NCBI RefSeq assembly: GCF_024611995.1
Contig: NZ_CP102509.1
Coordinates: 7,254,001 to 7,318,000, forward strand
Direction: 5' to 3'
Source of the DNA: Streptomyces sp. NBC_00162
Lineage (GTDB): Bacteria; Actinomycetota; Actinomycetes; Streptomycetales; Streptomycetaceae
Length of the DNA: 64,000 nt
The number at the start of each line of letters is the position of its first letter. Position 1 is the stretch's first letter. Of the stretch, positions 60,495-64,000 are shown piece after piece. A program made the position numbers and the translations under genes. The notes beneath the pieces are model-generated. The model was given only the letters and a program-made list of their open reading frames with translations, had not been told where the DNA came from and searched no databases.

Positions 60495-61459
60495 GTGTCC
60501 GTGACCGAATCGAATGTCCTCACCGCGCCCGCAGGGTCCTCGGGACCGCCCGGGCCGGCCGAGCGGGTACTCCCGCTCCGCCGGCCCGGGCGGTGGATCG
60601 CCACGGCCATCGTGCTGGTGCTGGTCTCCCAGGCCGCCCACGGGCTGCTGACCAATCGCTTCTACCAGTGGGACCGGTTCGCGTACTGGTTCGTGCGGCC
60701 GGTCATCCTGGAGGGCCTGTTCATCACCCTCCAGGTGGCCGCGTACAGCGCGGTCCTGGGCCTCGCGGGCGGCATCCTGCTCGCCCTCGGCAGGCTGTCC
60801 ACGAACCCCGTACTGCGGTCGGTGAGCTGGACGTACATCTGGCTGCTGCGCTCAGTGCCGCTGATCGTGGTCCTGCTGTTCCTCTACAACCTCAGCGCCC
60901 TCTACCCCACCCTGAGCATCGGGGTGCCCTTCGGGCCCGCCTTCTTCACCTTCGACGAGTCGCGGCTGGCCACCGACATCGTCGTGGCGGTCGTGGGACT
61001 GAGCCTGAGCGAAGCGGCGTACGCGGCCGAGGTGGTACGGGCCGGTGTGCTCTCCGTCGACCAGGGCCAGCACGAGGCGGCGGCCGCGCTGGGGCTGCCC
61101 AAGCGGTACCAGTTCGCCCGGATCGTCTTCCCCCAGGCGCTGCGCTCCATCGTCCCCGCCTACGTCAACCAGCTGATCGGGCTGGTCAAGGCCACCTCGC
61201 TGGTCTTCTACGTGTCGCTGCTCGACCTGTTCGGCTCCGTGCAGAGCCTGGGCAGCACCTACCCGGGCGACGTGGTGCCGCTGCTGCTGGTGGCCACCTT
61301 CTGGTACGTGGTCCTCACCAGCGTCGTCTCGGTCATCCAGTTCTACGTCGAGCGGTACTACGCGCGCGGCGCGCTGCGCACCGTACCGCCCACCCCCCTG
61401 CAGCGGGCCCGGACGGGCCTGCGCGACCTCCGGAACCGCTTCCGGAAGGAGACGGCGCG

Positions 61460-61463
<4 letters not shown>
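60495..61463 (+). CDS. polar amino acid ABC transporter permease
   Basis: The 322-residue protein has the HisM-type permease domain (about 65-290). GLFITLQVAAYSAVLGLAGGILLALGRLS is the first helix pair, LRSVPLIVVLLFLYN follows, and the EAA loop is EAAAALGLPKRYQFARIVFPQALRSIVPAYVNQLIGLVKATSL. It imports a polar amino acid with the ATPase and binding protein that follow; the sulfur setting suggests cystine or a related compound, but this is not proven. No clear ribosome binding site fixes the start; GTGs at 60435 and 60501 are alternatives. Confidence 0.87.
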
Positions 61464-62236
<773 letters not shown>

Positions 62237-62286
62237 CTTCCCCGCGTCCCACCCCGCCCGCCCTTCCCGAACCGAAAAGGAACACC

Positions 62287-63303
62287 ATGCAACGCCGACC
62301 CTCCCTGCGCACCAGATTCGTCCGCGGCCTCGGCGCCGCCACCGCCACCGTGGCGCTCGCCTCCGGCCTCACCGCGTGCGGCGGCGATGCCGAGGCCACC
62401 GGGGCAGGTGGGGACGTGGTCACCATCGGCGCGGTGTCCAACGGTGCCGCCCGGCAGACCGAGCTGACCGTCCCGGCCGTGGAGGCCCTGCGCGCGCAGC
62501 TGCCGGCGGCCGTCCGCGAACGCGGTGAGCTCGTCATCGGCGTGGGCGCGCTGCCCGCAGGCTTCCCGCCGCTGGCGTACGTCGGCACCGACCAGAAGAC
62601 CCTGACCGGCGCGGAACCGGACCTCGGCCGGCTGGTGGCCGCCGTGCTCGGGCTCAAGCCGGTAGTGAAGAACTCCACCTGGGAGAACGTCTTCCTCGGT
62701 GTCGACAGTGGCAAGGTCGACGTCGCCTTCACGAACGTCACGGTCACCGAGGAGCGCAAGAAGAAGTACGAGTTCGCCTCCTACCGGCAGGACAACCTGG
62801 CCTTCGAGGTCCTGAAGGACAACCCCTGGAGCTTCGGCAACGACTTCCACAGCCTCGCGGGCAAGACGGTGGCGGTCAGTTCGGGCACCAACCAGGAGAA
62901 GATCCTGCTTGAGTGGCAGAAGAAGCTCCAGGCGGAGGGCAAGGACCTCACTGTCAAGTACTTCCCCGACGCCAACAGCACCGCCCTGGCGCTGAGCGGC
63001 AAGAAGATCGATCTCAGCTTCGGCCCGAACCCGTCCATCGCCTACCACATCACCCAGAGCGCGAGCGGCAACGCCCCCACGCGCAGCGCGGGTTCCTTCT
63101 CCGGGGCCGGCGAGTCGCTCCAAGGCCTGATCGCCGCGACCGCGAAGAAGGACAGCGGACTCGCCAAGCCGGTGGCCGAGGCGATCAACCATCTGATCAA
63201 GGACGGCCAGTACGCGCAGCTGCTCGCCGCCTGGAACCTGTCCAACGAGGCCGTCACCACCTCGGAGGTCGACCCGCCGGGCCTGCCGGTGACCAACTCC
63301 TGA
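62287..63303 (+). CDS. amino acid ABC transporter substrate-binding lipoprotein
   Basis: The 338-residue protein has a lipobox (ASGLTACGG; Cys near 30) and the family 3 solute-binding fold: GELVIGVGALPAGFPPLAYVGTDQKTLTGAEPDLGRLVAAVLGL and FTNVTVTEERKKKYEFASYRQDNLAF. It is the third gene of the importer operon, 50 bases after the ATPase. The ligand cannot be read from the sequence. Confidence 0.9.
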   Translation: MQRRPSLRTRFVRGLGAATATVALASGLTACGGDAEATGAGGDVVTIGAVSNGAARQTELTVPAVEALRAQLPAAVRERGELVIGVGALPAGFPPLAYVGTDQKTLTGAEPDLGRLVAAVLGLKPVVKNSTWENVFLGVDSGKVDVAFTNVTVTEERKKKYEFASYRQDNLAFEVLKDNPWSFGNDFHSLAGKTVAVSSGTNQEKILLEWQKKLQAEGKDLTVKYFPDANSTALALSGKKIDLSFGPNPSIAYHITQSASGNAPTRSAGSFSGAGESLQGLIAATAKKDSGLAKPVAEAINHLIKDGQYAQLLAAWNLSNEAVTTSEVDPPGLPVTNS

Positions 63304-63346
63304 ATCCCCGGCCCCCGGGCCGCGCCACGGACGGAGAGCCCGCCCC

Positions 63347-64000
63347 ATGAGCACGAACGCAGGTCCCAGCACGAGCACGAGCACGGGCACGGGCACGGGC
63401 ACGAGCACGCGCCTGGGCACCGTGGTGTCCCCGCACGTCCTCGACAACCCCGCCTGGGCCTCGTTGTCCGGCGCGCACGCCGCCTTCGCCGAGCGGGCGG
63501 CCCGTCCCGAGGCCGATCCCTCCTCCTCCCGCGCCGCCCGCTATCCGTCGGACGTCTCGCCGTTCGCCGCCCTCGCGGACCCGGCCGACCCGGACTCGTG
63601 GGCCGACCTGCGCAGGCTGGTCGGCGACGGCGGGACCGCCGCGCTCGCCGGCGTACTGACCCCGCCCGACGGCTGGGAGACCGTTGGCTCGGTCCCCGGC
63701 GTCCAGCTGGTCGACACCTCGCTGCGCGCCGAACCCGCCCCCGAGGCGGTCAGGCTCGGCCCCCGTGACGTACCCGAGATCCTCGGTCTGATCGAGCTCA
63801 CCAAGCCCGGTCCGTTCCTGCCGCGCACCGTCGAGCTGGGCACGTACCTCGGCATCCGTCACCACGGCCGGCTGATCGCGATGGCCGGGGAGCGGCTGCG
63901 GCCGCCGGGCTGGACCGAGATCAGCGCGGTGTGCACCCATCCCGACCACCGGGGCGGGGGGCTGGCGACGCGGCTGGTCCGCGCCGTCGCCGCGGGAATC
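63347..64000 (+). CDS. GNAT family N-acetyltransferase, 3' end outside the window
   Basis: The first 218 codons are present. After a repeat-coded Ser/Thr/Gly stretch there is a family-specific N-terminal domain (ending near VQLVDTSLRAEPAPEAVRLGP). The GNAT core then begins, with IRHHGRLIAMAGERLRPPGWTEISAVCTHPDHRGGGLATRLV (acetyl-CoA loop HRGGGLA). Such FR47-like GNATs often follow amino acid or sulfur importers in streptomycetes. The substrate is unknown. Confidence 0.85.
   Translation, partial: MSTNAGPSTSTSTGTGTGTSTRLGTVVSPHVLDNPAWASLSGAHAAFAERAARPEADPSSSRAARYPSDVSPFAALADPADPDSWADLRRLVGDGGTAALAGVLTPPDGWETVGSVPGVQLVDTSLRAEPAPEAVRLGPRDVPEILGLIELTKPGPFLPRTVELGTYLGIRHHGRLIAMAGERLRPPGWTEISAVCTHPDHRGGGLATRLVRAVAAGI
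63369..63410 (+). repeat. hexanucleotide repeat inside the GNAT gene
   Basis: Seven tandem copies of GCACGR (last one GCACGC) encode alternating Ser/Gly-Thr residues at the protein N-terminus. Copy number could vary without changing the frame. Confidence 0.8.

Overview
The window is high-GC DNA with GTG/TTG starts, GNAT and mycothiol-type enzymes, Tat and lipoprotein signals and long perfect GC hairpins as terminators. This points to an actinomycete, most likely Streptomyces. No rRNA, tRNA, CRISPR array or complete transposon was seen.

Left flank (1-6932): a minus-strand sugar operon (NAD-dependent epimerase, family-2 glycosyltransferase, DUF2064-type protein running off the edge), a DM13 lipo/membrane protein, a mycothiol-dependent maleylpyruvate-isomerase-like enzyme behind a strong palindrome, and a divergent pair of Tat-exported sulfatase and formylglycine-generating enzyme.

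Core (about 7339-39773): a nonribosomal peptide cluster whose gene content matches the GE81112 type, tetrapeptide inhibitors of 30S initiation. A CmlA-like diiron hydroxylase, a His-code A-T protein and a flavin halogenase would make a chlorinated beta-hydroxyhistidine. A lysine cyclodeaminase, a proline-3-hydroxylase-like oxygenase and a free adenylation domain with a proline-like code would supply 3-hydroxypipecolate. A VioC-like oxygenase, an NAGS-like acetyltransferase, an NAGK-like protein, an SDR and an O-carbamoyltransferase would make the carbamoylated hydroxy amino acid. A T-C protein and a C*-A-T-C-A-T-C protein form the backbone. A split ABC exporter, two type II thioesterases and an rsgA gene insulated by terminators complete the locus. 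No pathway regulator, MbtH protein or integral thioesterase domain is visible.

Middle right (39953-52219): secreted pectate lyase-pectinesterase fusion, ECF sigma factor with a coupled membrane protein, GH15 hydrolase, a small internally duplicated membrane protein, a Vat-like acetyltransferase, a lipoprotein GH18 enzyme, and a polysaccharide operon (membrane protein, deacetylase-glycosyltransferase fusion, acyltransferase).

Right end (52270-64000): a sulfur-related region. It holds a decayed sulfatase, a sulfonate-type ABC transporter, an Rrf2 regulator, an acyl-CoA-dehydrogenase-fold monooxygenase, a winged-helix regulator, a rhodanese, a polar amino acid ABC transporter and a partial GNAT gene. 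Two unannotated short ORFs there encode related peptides ending in a Cys-Arg motif, each just downstream of a palindrome; they look like sulfur-responsive leader peptides.
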